A stretch of 46,231 nt of DNA from Corynebacterium sp. (GTDB taxonomy: Bacteria > Actinomycetota > Actinomycetes > Mycobacteriales > Mycobacteriaceae): contig JAUMZY010000016.1 of the NCBI GenBank assembly GCA_030527885.1, positions 1 through 46,231 on the forward strand. Direction: 5' to 3'. The stretch's first letter is position 1; every line of letters begins with the position of its first letter. A model generated the notes under the pieces. That model was not told the DNA's origin. It saw only the letters and a program-made list of their open reading frames with translations, and did no database searches. A program made the position numbers and the translations under genes. This document shows, in pieces, positions 7,917 through 17,334 of this stretch.

Positions 7917-10691
7917 TTAGCTGTTAGCCATGTTCCGCAGCACGTACTGCAAAATACCACCATTACGGTAATAATCCGCCTCACCAGGGGTATCAATACG
8001 CACCACTGCATCAAACTCAACCACCTCACCAGACTCCTTGGTGGCAGTCACATGCACAGTCTTCGGCGTAACCCCCTCATTCAGCTGCTCAATACCAGTG
8101 ATATCGAACGTCTCAGTACCATCCAAGCCCAACGACTCATGCGACTCACCAGCCGGGAACTGCAACGGAATCACACCCATACCAATCAAATTTGACCGGT
8201 GAATACGCTCGAAGGACTCCGTGATAACCGCCCGAATACCCAACAAATTAGTACCCTTAGCAGCCCAGTCACGCGACGAACCCGTACCGTACTCCTTACC
8301 ACCCAACACAACCAACGGAATGCCCGCAGCCTTGTAGTTCTGGCACGCATCGAAGATAAACGCCTGCGGCGCCCCCTCCTGCGTAAAGTCCAGCGTGTAG
8401 CCACCAGCAATATCCACCAACTGGTTCTGCAACCGAATGTTAGCGAACGTGCCGCGCATCATCACCTCGTGGTTACCGCGCCGGGAACCCAGGGAGTTGT
8501 AGTCTTTGCGCTGCACACCGTTTTCGTCCAGGTACTGGGCGGCCGGGGTGCCGGGTTTGATGGAGGAAGCGGGGGAGATGTGGTCCGTAGTGACGGAGTC
8601 ACCCAGCTTGGCCAGCACCCGGGCACCGTGAATGTCGGTGACGGGCTGGGGCTCCATGGTCATGCCATCGAAGTACGGGGCCTTGCGGATGTAGGTGGAA
8701 TCCTCATTCCAGGCGAAGGTCTTGCCGGTGGGGATGTCCAGCTCCTGCCACTGCTTGTCGCCCTTGAACACGTCGGCGTAGTCGGCTTCGTACAGTTCGC
8801 GGGAGATGGCGGAGGCGATGGTTTCTTCGATTTCCTCCGTGGAGGGCCAAATGTCGGTGAGGAACACATCGTTGCCGTCTTGGTCCTGGCCCAGCGGCTG
8901 GGTGTCGAAGTCGAAGTCCATGGTGCCGGCGATGGCGTAGGCAATCACCATGATCGGGGAGGCCAGGTAGTTCATCTTCACGTCGGGGGAGATGCGGCCT
9001 TCGAAGTTACGGTTGCCGGACAGCACCGCGGTGGCGGTCAGGTCGTGCTCGTTGATGGCGGTGGACACCTCTTCTGGGAGGGGGCCGGAGTTACCAATGC
9101 AGGAGGCACAGCCGAAACCGGATAGGTAGAAGCCCAAAGCCTCCAGGTCTTTCCACAGGTCAGCGCGCTGGTAGTAGCCATCCACCACCTGGGAGCCGGG
9201 GGCACAAATGGTCTTCACCCACGGCTTGGCCTTCAGGCCCTTGGCGGCAGCTTTGCGGGCGATCAGGCCAGCACCCACCATCACCGACGGGTTGGAGGTG
9301 TTCGTACATGACGTGATGGAGGCGATGGCCACCATGCCGTGGTCCACGGTGTATTCGCCGCCCTGCGGGGATGCGATGATGACGGGGCGGGACACGCGGC
9401 CTTCCGCACCATCAGCAGCGGATTCGCCATTGCCGGGGCGGGAGGAGTTGTAGTTCAGCTCGTACTCGCCAGCCAACCGAACAGCCGGCACCGTTTCGGT
9501 GTCGTTGCAGTAGTTTGGTAGATCCTTGCGGAAGGCTTCCTTGGCCTCGGATTGCAGAATCCGGTCCTGCGGGCGCTTCGGGCCAGCCAGGGATGGCACC
9601 ACGGTGGACAGGTCCAGTTCGAGGTACTCGGAGTACTGGGCTTCGGGGGCATCTTGTTCCAGCCACAGGCCTTGGGCCTTGGCGTAGGCCTCCACCAGGT
9701 CGATTTGCTCCTGCGGGCGGCCGGTCAGGTGCAGGTAGCGGGTGGTTTCCTCATCAATGGGGAAGATGGCGCAGGTGGAACCGAATTCCGGCGACATGTT
9801 GCCGATGGTGGCGCGGTTGGCCAGCGGAATGGCCTTCACGCCGTTGCCGTAGAATTCCACGAACTTCTGCACCACGCCGTGGTCACGCAGCATTTGGGTG
9901 ATGGTGAGCACCACGTCGGTGGCGGTCACGCCGGCGGGGATTTCGCCGGTGAGTTTGAAGCCCACAACTTTGGGGATCAACATGGAGACGGGCTGGCCCA
10001 GCATGGCTGCTTCAGCTTCGATGCCACCCACGCCCCAGCCGAGGATGCCCAGGCCGTTTTCCATGGTGGTGTGGGAGTCGGTGCCGATGCAGGTGTCGGG
10101 GTAGGCGAGGCCTTCGTTATCGAACACGACGCGGGCTAGGTATTCAATATTCACCTGGTGCACGATGCCAGTTCCAGGTGGCACCACCCGGAAGTTCGAG
10201 AAGTTCTCGGCACCCCAGCGCAGGAACTGGTAGCGCTCTTCGTTGCGCTCGTATTCAATATCGACGTTTTGTTCCAGGGCGGTGGCGGTGCCGAAAGCCT
10301 CAATAATAACGGAGTGGTCGATGACCATTTCCGCCGGGTTGAGGGGGTTGACTTTGTCGGGGTCGCCGCCCAAAGTTTTGACGGCTTCGCGCATGGTGGC
10401 CAAATCCACCACACAGGGCACACCGGTGAAGTCCTGCATGAGCACCCGGGCTGGGGTGAATTGGATTTCAATGCTTGGTTCGGCAGTAGGGTCCCAGTTT
10501 GCAATGGCCTCAATGTGCTCTGTGGTGATATTGGCACCATCTTCGGTGCGTAGGAGGTTCTCTCCCAGCACTTTCAAAGAATAAGGCAGTTTCTCCATGC
10601 CGGGCACTGCGTTGAGGGCAAAATAGTCGTAGGACTTATCGCCGACCTGCAATGTGCTCTTGGCATTGAAGGAGTTCTTGCTTTCAGTCAC
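7917..10691 (-). CDS. acn: Aconitate hydratase
   Basis: A 924-residue aconitase of the AcnA/IRP1 type, interconverting citrate and isocitrate in the TCA cycle in the cytosol. The three [4Fe-4S] ligands are visible: one in [12 protein letters not shown] (about residue 462) and two in [10 protein letters not shown] (about residue 528). The C-terminal swivel domain includes [23 protein letters not shown] 10691 is the start, with GGAG eight bases upstream. It is the first gene of the acn-acnR-GATase run and has a roughly 100-base leader. Its coding strand is C-ending in the first three quarters and G/T-ending after about position 8500. Confidence 0.97.
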   Translation of the reverse strand: MTESKNSFNAKSTLQVGDKSYDYFALNAVPGMEKLPYSLKVLGENLLRTEDGANITTEHIEAIANWDPTAEPSIEIQFTPARVLMQDFTGVPCVVDLATMREAVKTLGGDPDKVNPLNPAEMVIDHSVIIEAFGTATALEQNVDIEYERNEERYQFLRWGAENFSNFRVVPPGTGIVHQVNIEYLARVVFDNEGLAYPDTCIGTDSHTTMENGLGILGWGVGGIEAEAAMLGQPVSMLIPKVVGFKLTGEIPAGVTATDVVLTITQMLRDHGVVQKFVEFYGNGVKAIPLANRATIGNMSPEFGSTCAIFPIDEETTRYLHLTGRPQEQIDLVEAYAKAQGLWLEQDAPEAQYSEYLELDLSTVVPSLAGPKRPQDRILQSEAKEAFRKDLPNYCNDTETVPAVRLAGEYELNYNSSRPGNGESAADGAEGRVSRPVIIASPQGGEYTVDHGMVAIASITSCTNTSNPSVMVGAGLIARKAAAKGLKAKPWVKTICAPGSQVVDGYYQRADLWKDLEALGFYLSGFGCASCIGNSGPLPEEVSTAINEHDLTATAVLSGNRNFEGRISPDVKMNYLASPIMVIAYAIAGTMDFDFDTQPLGQDQDGNDVFLTDIWPSTEEIEETIASAISRELYEADYADVFKGDKQWQELDIPTGKTFAWNEDSTYIRKAPYFDGMTMEPQPVTDIHGARVLAKLGDSVTTDHISPASSIKPGTPAAQYLDENGVQRKDYNSLGSRRGNHEVMMRGTFANIRLQNQLVDIAGGYTLDFTQEGAPQAFIFDACQNYKAAGIPLVVLGGKEYGTGSSRDWAAKGTNLLGIRAVITESFERIHRSNLIGMGVIPLQFPAGESHESLGLDGTETFDITGIEQLNEGVTPKTVHVTATKESGEVVEFDAVVRIDTPGEADYYRNGGILQYVLRNMANS

Positions 10692-10793
10692 GATTGAGCT
10701 CCAATTCTATGAGGTGATCAGTTGTGGTTGCCGCAAGGCTTCTGAGCAGCAACTTTTATAGGTGCGCACGTTGGGCTACGTCGCTTGACGCAC

Positions 10794-10824
10794 ATTCTAA
10801 CAGTACGGGCGTTATGTTGGGTAA
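10794..10824 (-). promoter_or_regulatory. acn promoter with AcnR operator
   Basis: On the minus strand a -10 TAGAAT occupies 10799-10794. Directly upstream, 10801-10816 (plus strand CAGTACGGGCGTTATG) matches 10 of the 12 fixed positions of the AcnR consensus CAGNACNNNCGTACTG that I recall for C. glutamicum. The element therefore lies between -10 and -35, where bound AcnR would block polymerase, the same arrangement as described for C. glutamicum acn. The -35 is weak (TTACCC near 10824). Transcription would start near 10787. Confidence 0.65.
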
Positions 10825-10956
10825 TTTTCGCCCCAGCTTTTCGACGCCGCCCTACCCACATTAGGGGTTAATGCTGGCGGTGCGGCAACCAGAAATCACG
10901 TCCTGAAGGGGTATAACAATAATGTGCCACTGGGACTATAAGTAAAGGGGAGTGTC

Positions 10957-11415
10957 TTGATTCCTGAATCCGTAAACCTCCCGGATTTAAGCGACCAATT
11001 ACGCGCAGACGGCGTCGCCCTAGAACAACCAAACCCAGCACTCCACACCGACCTGCTGGAGGCAAAAGAATACGCCGCCACAAAGAACATTGGCACACTG
11101 GGAATCGCAGTCCTAGAGGCACCACCGGCCCAACTGGCGGACATGCGCGACATCGCCCAGGAACTAGCAGCTAGTACTGATATAGATACAGTCATCGTGA
11201 AAGTGCCAGGCACAGCCGCCGTGGTCAGTAATACGTACTCCTGGGCGCAATTAGAGAAGGCGCAGCAGGCATTGGTGGTGCAGCCGGATTATGGCGCCGG
11301 GGTGCGGGGGTTTGTTGATGGCCTGCAAGGCGTGCCGGTGGGGTTGTTGTCAGTGTTGCTGGTTGTGGTGTTGGTGGCGGCTGTGGGGGCCAGTTTTGTT
11401 CGAGTCAAGGCCTGA
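10957..11415 (+). CDS. Rv1476-like membrane-anchored protein
   Basis: A 152-residue protein with a soluble N-terminal part and one transmembrane helix near the C-terminus (GLLSVLLVVVLVAAVGASFV). It lies between acn (divergent) and ripA, the position of Rv1476 in M. tuberculosis, and I believe it belongs to that small actinobacterial family of unknown function. The start is TTG at 10957, well placed after AAAGGGGAG; no ATG or GTG with a ribosome site is available. A C-terminal anchor leaving the bulk of the protein on one side of the membrane is likely, but the orientation is not predicted here. Confidence 0.75.
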   Translation: MIPESVNLPDLSDQLRADGVALEQPNPALHTDLLEAKEYAATKNIGTLGIAVLEAPPAQLADMRDIAQELAASTDIDTVIVKVPGTAAVVSNTYSWAQLEKAQQALVVQPDYGAGVRGFVDGLQGVPVGLLSVLLVVVLVAAVGASFVRVKA

Positions 11416-11488
11416 TACTAGATAATTCGTGAGGAAAAACTTGTAATTTTAAGTGACTTTTAAGTTAAAACGTCGAAAAGTGGCTATT

Positions 11489-11504
11489 TGTGATCATAAT
11501 CACA
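11489..11504. promoter_or_regulatory. GlxR/CRP-type binding site upstream of ripA
   Basis: TGTGATCATAATCACA is a perfect CRP-family palindrome (TGTGA-N6-TCACA), matching the GlxR site form known in corynebacteria. It lies about 220 bp before ripA and 74 bp after the Rv1476-like gene. A second half-site, TGTGATCATTGTGA, is seen near 11558. A role in cAMP-linked control of ripA is inferred from position only. Confidence 0.6.
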
Positions 11505-11612
11505 GCCGCTTTTTTGCGTAGGCTAACCGCAAGGTCATTGGGGTTGATGTTACTGTTGTGATCATTGTGAAAGTTGTAACCAAATTGAAATAAAGTGCAC
11601 TACGGTTCTTGA

Positions 11613-11707
11613 GTGGTTAATGTTGCAGATATCGACACGAGAGTCGATTTGTGAAACTTGACCACCCGTTCGTATATGTGGGGAAGCATATGACGGACCT
11701 AAACCAC
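11613..11707 (+). promoter_or_regulatory. Foldable 5' leader of ripA with competing stems
   Basis: In the roughly 310-bp gene-free stretch before ripA, GTGGTTAA (11613-11620) can pair with TTGACCAC (11658-11665, one G-U) around a perfect hairpin ATCGAC/GTCGAT (11631-11648). Alternatively its first six bases can pair with AACCAC (11702-11707), next to the ripA ribosome site AGGAG, enclosing a second hairpin at 11671-11695. The two pairings exclude each other. This resembles a riboswitch or thermosensor design. I could not match it to the c-di-AMP (ydaO) class that often precedes actinobacterial cell-wall hydrolase genes. No convincing -35/-10 pair was identified. Confidence 0.35.
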
Positions 11708-11725
11708 GTTCACCAGGAGTAATCT

Positions 11726-13186
11726 GTGACAAGACTTGGCCGTATACTAGCCGCAGGACTAAGCGCAGCTTGCCTCGGTATATCAGCACCTGTCGCAACC
11801 GCCGCACCAGCGGCGCAACCGAACATCAGCACCCTCATCACGGCACTGTCGAAATCCGACTCCGAGATAGCCGCCCTCGAACTCAAAATGGGCGGCCTAC
11901 GGGAAGCAGTAAACAAGGCACTCGTGGACTTCCACACCGCCCAAGCCGACGCCAAAAAAGCACGCGAAGACGCCGACAAAGCCCGCAGCGCACTCAGCGA
12001 TACGCAAGAAAAAATCACCCAGGCGCAAAAGCTTCTCGACGACATCTCCAACGCCATCTACCGGGGCAGCTCCGCAGCATCCCTAAGTAGCGTCGCCGGC
12101 AAACAAAACGCCGAAGACGCCCTGACCCGCCAAACCATGCTGCGCACCAACGCCGAGAAACAACGCAGCGTCGTCGAAGAACTCGACAAACTACGCACCC
12201 AACAGGCCAACGAAGAATCCACCCTCCGGGCCGCCCGGGACGACGCCGAAAAACGGGAAAAAGAAACCGAAAAGGCACAACAAGACGCCCAAAAGGCCAT
12301 CGAAACCAACACCGCTGCCCTAAAAACCCAGCAAGAAGAACACGCCAAACTGGTCAGCAGCCGCGACGCCGCCCAAAAACAAATAGACGCAGCCCGCGGC
12401 ACAGCAAAACCACAAGAAGCCGCCACCACCACGCAGGCGGCCGCAGCGGCACCAAACATCGCTGATTCCATCGCCAAACTCGTTGGTTCCTCCCAACCAG
12501 ACCACGCATCCCTCAACCTCGCGGCCGACAACCCGCAAACCGAACCCAACGTCGTTTTTACCGAAGACGAGCAAGACCTAGAAGAGGAAGAGACGGAAGA
12601 AGGCCCCACCCAAGAAACCAACAAGGACAAAGACGGCGACCTCACCCTCGACCTGAATGCCCTCAGCAGCAACGGGCCCGGCTCCCTGACCAAACTCCTC
12701 CAAAAACTCAGCGAAAGCGGCGACGGCAGCGCCGAACAAGCCAACATCAACTTAAACGGCGACCGGGAATCTAAAATCGAAACCGTCATCGCCCGGGCCG
12801 AATCCCAACTGGGGGTAACCTACGCCTGGGGCGGCGGTGACGCCAACGGCCCCACCCTCGGCATCCACGACGGCGGCGTTGCCGACTCCTTCGGCGACTA
12901 CAACAAAGTAGGGTTCGACTGCTCCGGCCTCACCCTCTACGCATTCGCCGGCGTCGGCATCGCACTACCGCACTACACCGGCTACCAATACCAACACGGC
13001 ACCAAAGTCAGCCCCCAAGACATGCAACGCGGTGACCTCATCTTCTACGGCCCCAACGCCGAAGAACACGTCGCCATCTATCTCGGCGACGACCAAATGA
13101 TCGAAGCCCCCCAATCCGGCTCCGAAGTCATGATATCGCCCGTACGATGGGGCGGCATGAGCCCATCCGTCGTCCGCCTCCTCTAA
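11726..13186 (+). CDS. ripA: NlpC/P60 peptidoglycan endopeptidase, RipA type
   Basis: A 486-residue secreted hydrolase. Residues 1-27 form a signal peptide ending ATAAPA. A long coiled-coil region (about 35-230, rich in Ala, Lys, Glu) probably restrains the enzyme. An acidic linker follows, then the catalytic NlpC/P60 domain from about 355. The catalytic residues are Cys399 (GFDCSGL), His448 (EEHVAIYLGD) and probably Glu460, with the same spacing as recalled for M. tuberculosis RipA. It cleaves peptide stems in peptidoglycan and is needed for daughter-cell separation in related species. GTG 11726 follows AGGAG. The gene ends at a clear terminator. Confidence 0.93.
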   Translation: MTRLGRILAAGLSAACLGISAPVATAAPAAQPNISTLITALSKSDSEIAALELKMGGLREAVNKALVDFHTAQADAKKAREDADKARSALSDTQEKITQAQKLLDDISNAIYRGSSAASLSSVAGKQNAEDALTRQTMLRTNAEKQRSVVEELDKLRTQQANEESTLRAARDDAEKREKETEKAQQDAQKAIETNTAALKTQQEEHAKLVSSRDAAQKQIDAARGTAKPQEAATTTQAAAAAPNIADSIAKLVGSSQPDHASLNLAADNPQTEPNVVFTEDEQDLEEEETEEGPTQETNKDKDGDLTLDLNALSSNGPGSLTKLLQKLSESGDGSAEQANINLNGDRESKIETVIARAESQLGVTYAWGGGDANGPTLGIHDGGVADSFGDYNKVGFDCSGLTLYAFAGVGIALPHYTGYQYQHGTKVSPQDMQRGDLIFYGPNAEEHVAIYLGDDQMIEAPQSGSEVMISPVRWGGMSPSVVRLL

Positions 13187-13190
13187 ACCC

Positions 13191-13223
13191 AAAAGCCCTT
13201 AGCCCACACCGCTAAGAGCTTTA
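13191..13223 (+). terminator. Terminator after ripA
   Basis: The stem AAAGC-c-CTTAGC (13192-13203) pairs with GCTAAG-a-GCTTT (13211-13222) around a seven-base loop, with one internal mismatch. It lies just after the ripA stop and before the hemH promoter. The trailing T-run is short, so it may act as a moderate terminator. Confidence 0.6.
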
Positions 13224-13233
13224 TCATATTGGG

Positions 13234-13263
13234 TTAGATTTACACCTTTTGGCCTGTTATTCT
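13234..13263 (+). promoter_or_regulatory. Candidate leaderless promoter of hemH
   Basis: TATTCT (13258-13263) sits seven bases before the hemH ATG and TTAGAT (13234-13239) lies 18 bp further upstream. No ribosome site precedes the ATG. Together these fit a leaderless transcript, common in actinobacteria. Confidence 0.4.
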
Positions 13264-13270
13264 ACTACTC

Positions 13271-14353
13271 ATGAACACCCCCACACCTGTTGATGCCCTC
13301 CTCATCTTAAGCTTTGGTGGTCCAGAAAAACCCGAAGACGTTCGCCCCTTCTTAGAAAACGTTACCCGGGGCCGGGGGATCCCCGCCGAACGGCTCGATG
13401 AAGTAGCCGTCCACTACCACCACTTCCACGGATACAGCCCACTCAACGACTGCAACCGCGAAATCATCGCCAACGTCAAAACCGAACTCGCACTCCGCGG
13501 AATCGACATCCCCGTCTACTTCGGCAACCGTAACTGGGAACCCTACGCCAACGACGTAGCCCTCCAACTCGCTGACGACGGACACCGCAGCGTCGCCGTC
13601 TTCGCTACCTCCGCCTGGGGCGGCTACTCCGGCTGCCGCCAATACGGCGAAGACATCCAAAAAATGCGGCAACACCTCCACAACCACCACAAAGCCCCCA
13701 TAGACTTCTACCGGCTCCGCCAATTCTTCGACCACCCCGAATTCATCGAAGGCAACGCCCACGCCATCCGCGACGCCTACCGCAAATACGCAGCCCAAGG
13801 CATCTCACCCGAAGACATCCGCCTCGTCTTCACCGCCCACTCCATCCCCATCGTCGCTGACGAACACTCCGGCACCGACGCCGACGGCGCCCTCTACTCC
13901 CGCCAAGTCCACGAATCCGCCCGCCTCGTCGCCCACCAACTCGGCATCACCGACTACGACGTCGTCTGGCAATCCGCCTCCGGCGACGGCAAAATCCCCT
14001 GGCTCGAACCCGACATCGTCGACCACGCTCACCTCCTCCACAACCAAGGCGTCAAACACCTCCTCGTCAGCGCCATCGGCTTCATCTCCGACCACATGGA
14101 AGTCATCTGGGACCTCGACAACGAACTCCTAGAAGAAGCCCAAGAACTCAGCATGACCGTCATCCGCGCCACCACCGTCGGCCACACCACCGAATTCGCC
14201 GCCATGATCGTCGACCTCATCTACGAATCCCTCGGCGCCACCCAACCCCTCCACATCGGCCGCATCATCAGCAAAGGCTGCATCAAAAACGGCGAACCCT
14301 GCGAAACCAACTGCTGTCAACCAGCCAAACGCCCCCACTCCGCCACCGCATAA
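13271..14353 (+). CDS. hemH: Ferrochelatase (coproporphyrin III type)
   Basis: A 360-residue ferrochelatase that inserts iron into a porphyrin in heme synthesis. Family blocks include [21 protein letters not shown] near the N-terminus, VFTAHSIP (about 190) with the metal-handling His, and the C-terminal [11 protein letters not shown]. The tail [15 protein letters not shown] supplies a cysteine cluster typical of actinobacterial enzymes with a [2Fe-2S] centre. In Actinobacteria the substrate is normally coproporphyrin III (CpfC pathway), an inference here. The ATG lacks a ribosome site and is probably leaderless. The coding strand is strikingly C-rich throughout. Its last 37 bases overlap the convergent gene downstream. 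Confidence 0.93.
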   Translation: MNTPTPVDALLILSFGGPEKPEDVRPFLENVTRGRGIPAERLDEVAVHYHHFHGYSPLNDCNREIIANVKTELALRGIDIPVYFGNRNWEPYANDVALQLADDGHRSVAVFATSAWGGYSGCRQYGEDIQKMRQHLHNHHKAPIDFYRLRQFFDHPEFIEGNAHAIRDAYRKYAAQGISPEDIRLVFTAHSIPIVADEHSGTDADGALYSRQVHESARLVAHQLGITDYDVVWQSASGDGKIPWLEPDIVDHAHLLHNQGVKHLLVSAIGFISDHMEVIWDLDNELLEEAQELSMTVIRATTVGHTTEFAAMIVDLIYESLGATQPLHIGRIISKGCIKNGEPCETNCCQPAKRPHSATA

Positions 14354-14910
14354 TCCACCGCCGCCACCCGCGCCTGCCGCACCCGCCGACCCAACGGCAA
14401 CAACTCCGGATCCAAACTATGATCCGACACCATCCCCACAATCCGCGTCACCTCATCCGCCCGCGCGATCAACCGGGCACTCCGCTCCGGAGTTACCGGC
14501 GGCACCAACGACCCACCCCCAAACCCCACCGGCGGCACCCCACCCCGAATCCGCACCATTGATTCAATCGCCCGTGTCGCATCCCGCACCGCCTCCGTCA
14601 ACAACAAACCCGCATCACCAGGCGAAAGCCCCGCCGGCGCCGGCACCAACTCCGCAACCTCACGCCACTGCCACGCGCCGTCGACAAGCAACAACACCAA
14701 CTCTTCCGACACCACAATGGAAGCGGGTTCCAAGATCAACCGCACCCGGCCCGCCAGCCTCCGAAACATCGCCAAATCATCAATGAGCAACGGGGCACAC
14801 CCCAACTCCCGGCATGCCGCCGCCACCTCCTCCGGACCAGCCTGTCCATACAACCACGCCCCCAACCACAAACACACATCCTGCATCGGCGAGTAAAAAC
14901 CATTCACCAC
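14317..14910 (-). CDS. Hypothetical protein, probably conserved in Corynebacterium
   Basis: A protein of about 197 residues that I do not recognise. It is soluble, with no signal peptide, and reads [14 protein letters not shown] near the start and a basic C-terminal helix. It overlaps the end of hemH by 37 bases (convergent) and starts 17 bases from the divergent DUF3097 gene, leaving little room for two promoters. GTG 14910 (or the adjacent GTG 14907) gives the longest form; ATG 14886 would shorten it by eight residues. Coding reality is supported by length and a continuous codon bias opposite to the antisense strand. Confidence 0.6.
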   Translation of the reverse strand: MVNGFYSPMQDVCLWLGAWLYGQAGPEEVAAACRELGCAPLLIDDLAMFRRLAGRVRLILEPASIVVSEELVLLLVDGAWQWREVAELVPAPAGLSPGDAGLLLTEAVRDATRAIESMVRIRGGVPPVGFGGGSLVPPVTPERSARLIARADEVTRIVGMVSDHSLDPELLPLGRRVRQARVAAVDYAVAEWGRLAG

Positions 14911-14927
14911 CTAGACATTAGTAGATT

Positions 14928-15758
14928 ATGTGCATGCGTAATTACGGCGACATCTTCACCAAAACCACCACAACCCCCACCTACCCAACCCAAACCGCCA
15001 CCCCCGGCCTCGTCGTCGAAGTCCTAGCCGACGGCTTCGTCGGCGCAATCGTCGGCCATGAAAAAACCTACGACGGCGACTTCATCCGCCTCGAAGACCG
15101 CCGCGGCAAAACCCGCCTCTTCAAACTCCGCCCCGGCGCCTTCCTCATCGACGGTGTTTGCACCACCCTCACCAAACACATACCCACCCAAACCCCCAGG
15201 CGCTCCAACTCCGGCTCCACCCGCGTGACCAACCTCCAAGCCAAAGTCGCTGCTCCCTCCCGCATCTGGGTCGAAGGCATCCACGACGCAGCCATCGTCG
15301 AAAAAATCTGGGGCCACGACTTGCGCGTCGAAGGCGTCGTGGTGGAATACCTCGAAGGCCTCGACAATCTCTCGCAGCGCCTCCAGGAATTTCAGCCCGC
15401 GCCGGGCCGGCGGGTGGGGGTGTTGGCGGATCATTTGGTGGCGGGGTCGAAGGAGACGCGGTTGACGGGGTCGGTGGGGCCGAATGTGCTGGTGACGGGG
15501 CATCCGTATGTGGATATTTGGGCGGCGGTGAAGCCGGAGCGGTTGGGGTTGCGGGCGTGGCCGGAGGTGCCGCGGGGGGAGGATTGGAAAACGGGGGTGT
15601 GTGCCCGGTTGGGGTGGTCGGATCCGCGGGAGGGGTGGAATCGGGTGTATAACGCGGTGTCTACCTTTAAAGATATTGATTCGACGTTGATTGGGGCGGT
15701 GGAGCGCCTGGTGGATTTTGTCACAAATCCCGAATTGTCTAAAACAGATTTGTTATAA
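14928..15758 (+). CDS. DUF3097 family protein
   Basis: A 276-residue actinobacterial protein of the DUF3097 family. Visible blocks are the N-terminal beta-rich segment GLVVEVLADGFVGAIVG and the central VEGIHDAAIVEKIWG...RVGVLADHLV, which resembles a Toprim-like fold (acidic residues E and D-x-H). The function is unknown. ATG 14928 is the first start; ATG 14934 is possible if the transcript is leaderless after TAGATT at 14922. The gene shows one of the sharpest composition switches in the window: C-ending codons up to about 15385, then G-ending codons to the end. Confidence 0.8.
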   Translation: MCMRNYGDIFTKTTTTPTYPTQTATPGLVVEVLADGFVGAIVGHEKTYDGDFIRLEDRRGKTRLFKLRPGAFLIDGVCTTLTKHIPTQTPRRSNSGSTRVTNLQAKVAAPSRIWVEGIHDAAIVEKIWGHDLRVEGVVVEYLEGLDNLSQRLQEFQPAPGRRVGVLADHLVAGSKETRLTGSVGPNVLVTGHPYVDIWAAVKPERLGLRAWPEVPRGEDWKTGVCARLGWSDPREGWNRVYNAVSTFKDIDSTLIGAVERLVDFVTNPELSKTDLL

Positions 15759-15769
15759 GCTGGGGAGGT

Positions 15770-16201
15770 GTGGGAGCACTAATTTGGTTAATCGCCGGTG
15801 TGATATGCATCGGCTTGGAATTGGCAGTGGGGGAGTTGACCCTGCTCATGTTGGGATTGGGGGCCCTAGTGACTGCCGGGGTGGCGGTTTTTCACGTGCC
15901 ACTGGTGGTTGAGCCTGCAGTTTTCGCCATTACATCAATAGCGTTGTTGTTTTTCCTCAAACCGGTTTTGCGTAAGCAAATGACGGTGCAGCAAGTGCTG
16001 GACACCAGCGTGAAGGCGCTGGTGGGATCCAGCGCGGAAGTGCTAGAACCAGTGGGTGCTCATGGGGGTCAGGTGCGGTTGGATGGCAGTATTTGGTCTG
16101 CCCGCAGCCTGGATCCCGGCCACAATTTTGCCGTAGGCGAGCGCGTAAGCGTCGTCGCAATCGATGGGACAACTGCGGTTGTCTGGAAAGAAGCACAGTA
16201 G
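15770..16201 (+). CDS. NfeD-like membrane protein
   Basis: A 143-residue protein with three to four N-terminal membrane segments (LIWLIAGVICIGLELAVG; LTLLMLGLGALVTAGVAVF; VFAITSIALLFFL) and a C-terminal OB-fold (GGQVRLDGSIWSARS...VSVVAIDGTTAVV). This is the short NfeD form. NfeD proteins partner with stomatin/prohibitin (SPFH) proteins, and such a gene starts three bases downstream. The GTG at 15770 is very close to GGGGAGG (15762-15768), an unusually short spacing, and no better start exists. A role in membrane microdomain organisation is inferred from the pairing. Confidence 0.88.
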   Translation: MGALIWLIAGVICIGLELAVGELTLLMLGLGALVTAGVAVFHVPLVVEPAVFAITSIALLFFLKPVLRKQMTVQQVLDTSVKALVGSSAEVLEPVGAHGGQVRLDGSIWSARSLDPGHNFAVGERVSVVAIDGTTAVVWKEAQ

Positions 16202-16204
16202 ATT

Positions 16205-17332
16205 ATGGGTTTTGAAACTCTGATTTTTGTCGTCGTGTTGGTGGCCGTCGTGGGCACCTTCATAGCCAAGACGGTGGTCCTCGTTCCCGAAGGCGAAGCA
16301 GCCGTCATTGAACGGTTGGGCCGCTACACCCGAACGGTGTCAGGTAGCCTCACCATGGTGATTCCGTTCATTGATCGGGTGCGGGACCGCATTGATACTC
16401 GGGAACGGGTGGTGAGCTTCCCGCCGCAAGCAGTGATTACGCAAGATAACCTGACCGTGGCGATTGATACGGTGGTGACGTTTCAAATCAACGATCCCGC
16501 CCGGGCCATCTACGGGGTGGATAACTACATCGTGGGTGTGGAGCAAATTTCGGTCGCCACGCTGCGTGACGTGGTCGGCGGTATGTCTCTAGAAGAGACG
16601 CTCACGTCCCGGGATGTGATCAACCGCCGGCTGCGGGGCGAACTCGACGCTGCCACCACCAAATGGGGGTTGCGGATTTCCCGCGTGGAGCTGAAGGCCA
16701 TTGATCCACCACCGTCCATCCAGCAGTCCATGGAAATGCAGATGAAGGCGGACCGGGAAAAGCGCGCCATGATCCTCACGGCTGAGGGGCAGAGGGAATC
16801 CGACATCCGCACCGCCGAGGGCCAGAAGCAGGCACGCATCCTGGCGGCCGAGGGTGAAAAGCACGCTGCGATTCTCCGCGCCGAGGCGGAACGCCAGGCA
16901 TCCATCCTGCGCGCCGAGGGTGAGCGCGCCGCCAAGTACCTGCAGGCCCAGGGTGAAGCCAAGGCCATTGAGAAGGTGAATTCCGCCATCCGGCATTCCG
17001 AAGTCACCCCAGAACTGTTGGCCTACCAGTATTTGGAGAAATTGCCGAAGATGGCCGAGGGCCAAGCCTCTACCATGTGGATGATCCCCAGCCAGTTTGG
17101 GGATTCCCTGGAGCAGTTCGTCAAAGCCTTCGCCCAGAAGGATGAGGACGGGGTCTTCCGCTACGAACTGAAAACCCCGAAACTGCCAGAAGACACCGAG
17201 GACACCGACACGGACGAATGGTTCAAGGCCAACAGCAACCCCGAAATTGAGGCGGCGGTTGCGGCGGCGAATGCTGTGGCGCAAATGCCTGTCGACGACG
17301 AAGCACCCCTGCCGCCGCCACCTCAGCAGTAG
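16205..17332 (+). CDS. SPFH/stomatin-like membrane protein
   Basis: A 375-residue protein with one N-terminal membrane anchor (LIFVVVLVAVVGTFIA), a band-7/SPFH domain (VVLVPEGEAAVIERLGRY to about residue 185), a coiled-coil built on repeated EGQ/EGE-x-x-A units (about 190-250), and an acidic, proline-ended tail (PLPPPPQQ). It resembles QmcA/paraslipin-type scaffolds that oligomerise at the membrane. It follows the NfeD gene immediately, the classic NfeD-SPFH pair (Rv1487-Rv1488 in M. tuberculosis, from memory). Its stop is two bases before the stop of the convergent gene. Confidence 0.92.
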   Translation: MGFETLIFVVVLVAVVGTFIAKTVVLVPEGEAAVIERLGRYTRTVSGSLTMVIPFIDRVRDRIDTRERVVSFPPQAVITQDNLTVAIDTVVTFQINDPARAIYGVDNYIVGVEQISVATLRDVVGGMSLEETLTSRDVINRRLRGELDAATTKWGLRISRVELKAIDPPPSIQQSMEMQMKADREKRAMILTAEGQRESDIRTAEGQKQARILAAEGEKHAAILRAEAERQASILRAEGERAAKYLQAQGEAKAIEKVNSAIRHSEVTPELLAYQYLEKLPKMAEGQASTMWMIPSQFGDSLEQFVKAFAQKDEDGVFRYELKTPKLPEDTEDTDTDEWFKANSNPEIEAAVAAANAVAQMPVDDEAPLPPPPQQ

Positions 17333-17334
17333 GT

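Noticed and set aside
8199-9125. Long open frame antisense to acn
   Set aside because: Low-complexity Gly/Val/His composition and no start signals; acn fully explains the region.
11546-11582. MtrA-type direct repeats (GTTAC/GTAAC) before ripA
   Set aside because: Only isolated GTTAC and GTAAC words occur, with the wrong orientation and spacing for the motif I recall.
13352-14095. Open frames antisense to hemH
   Set aside because: They consist of Asp/Val/Gly-rich mirror sequence of the C-ending hemH codons.
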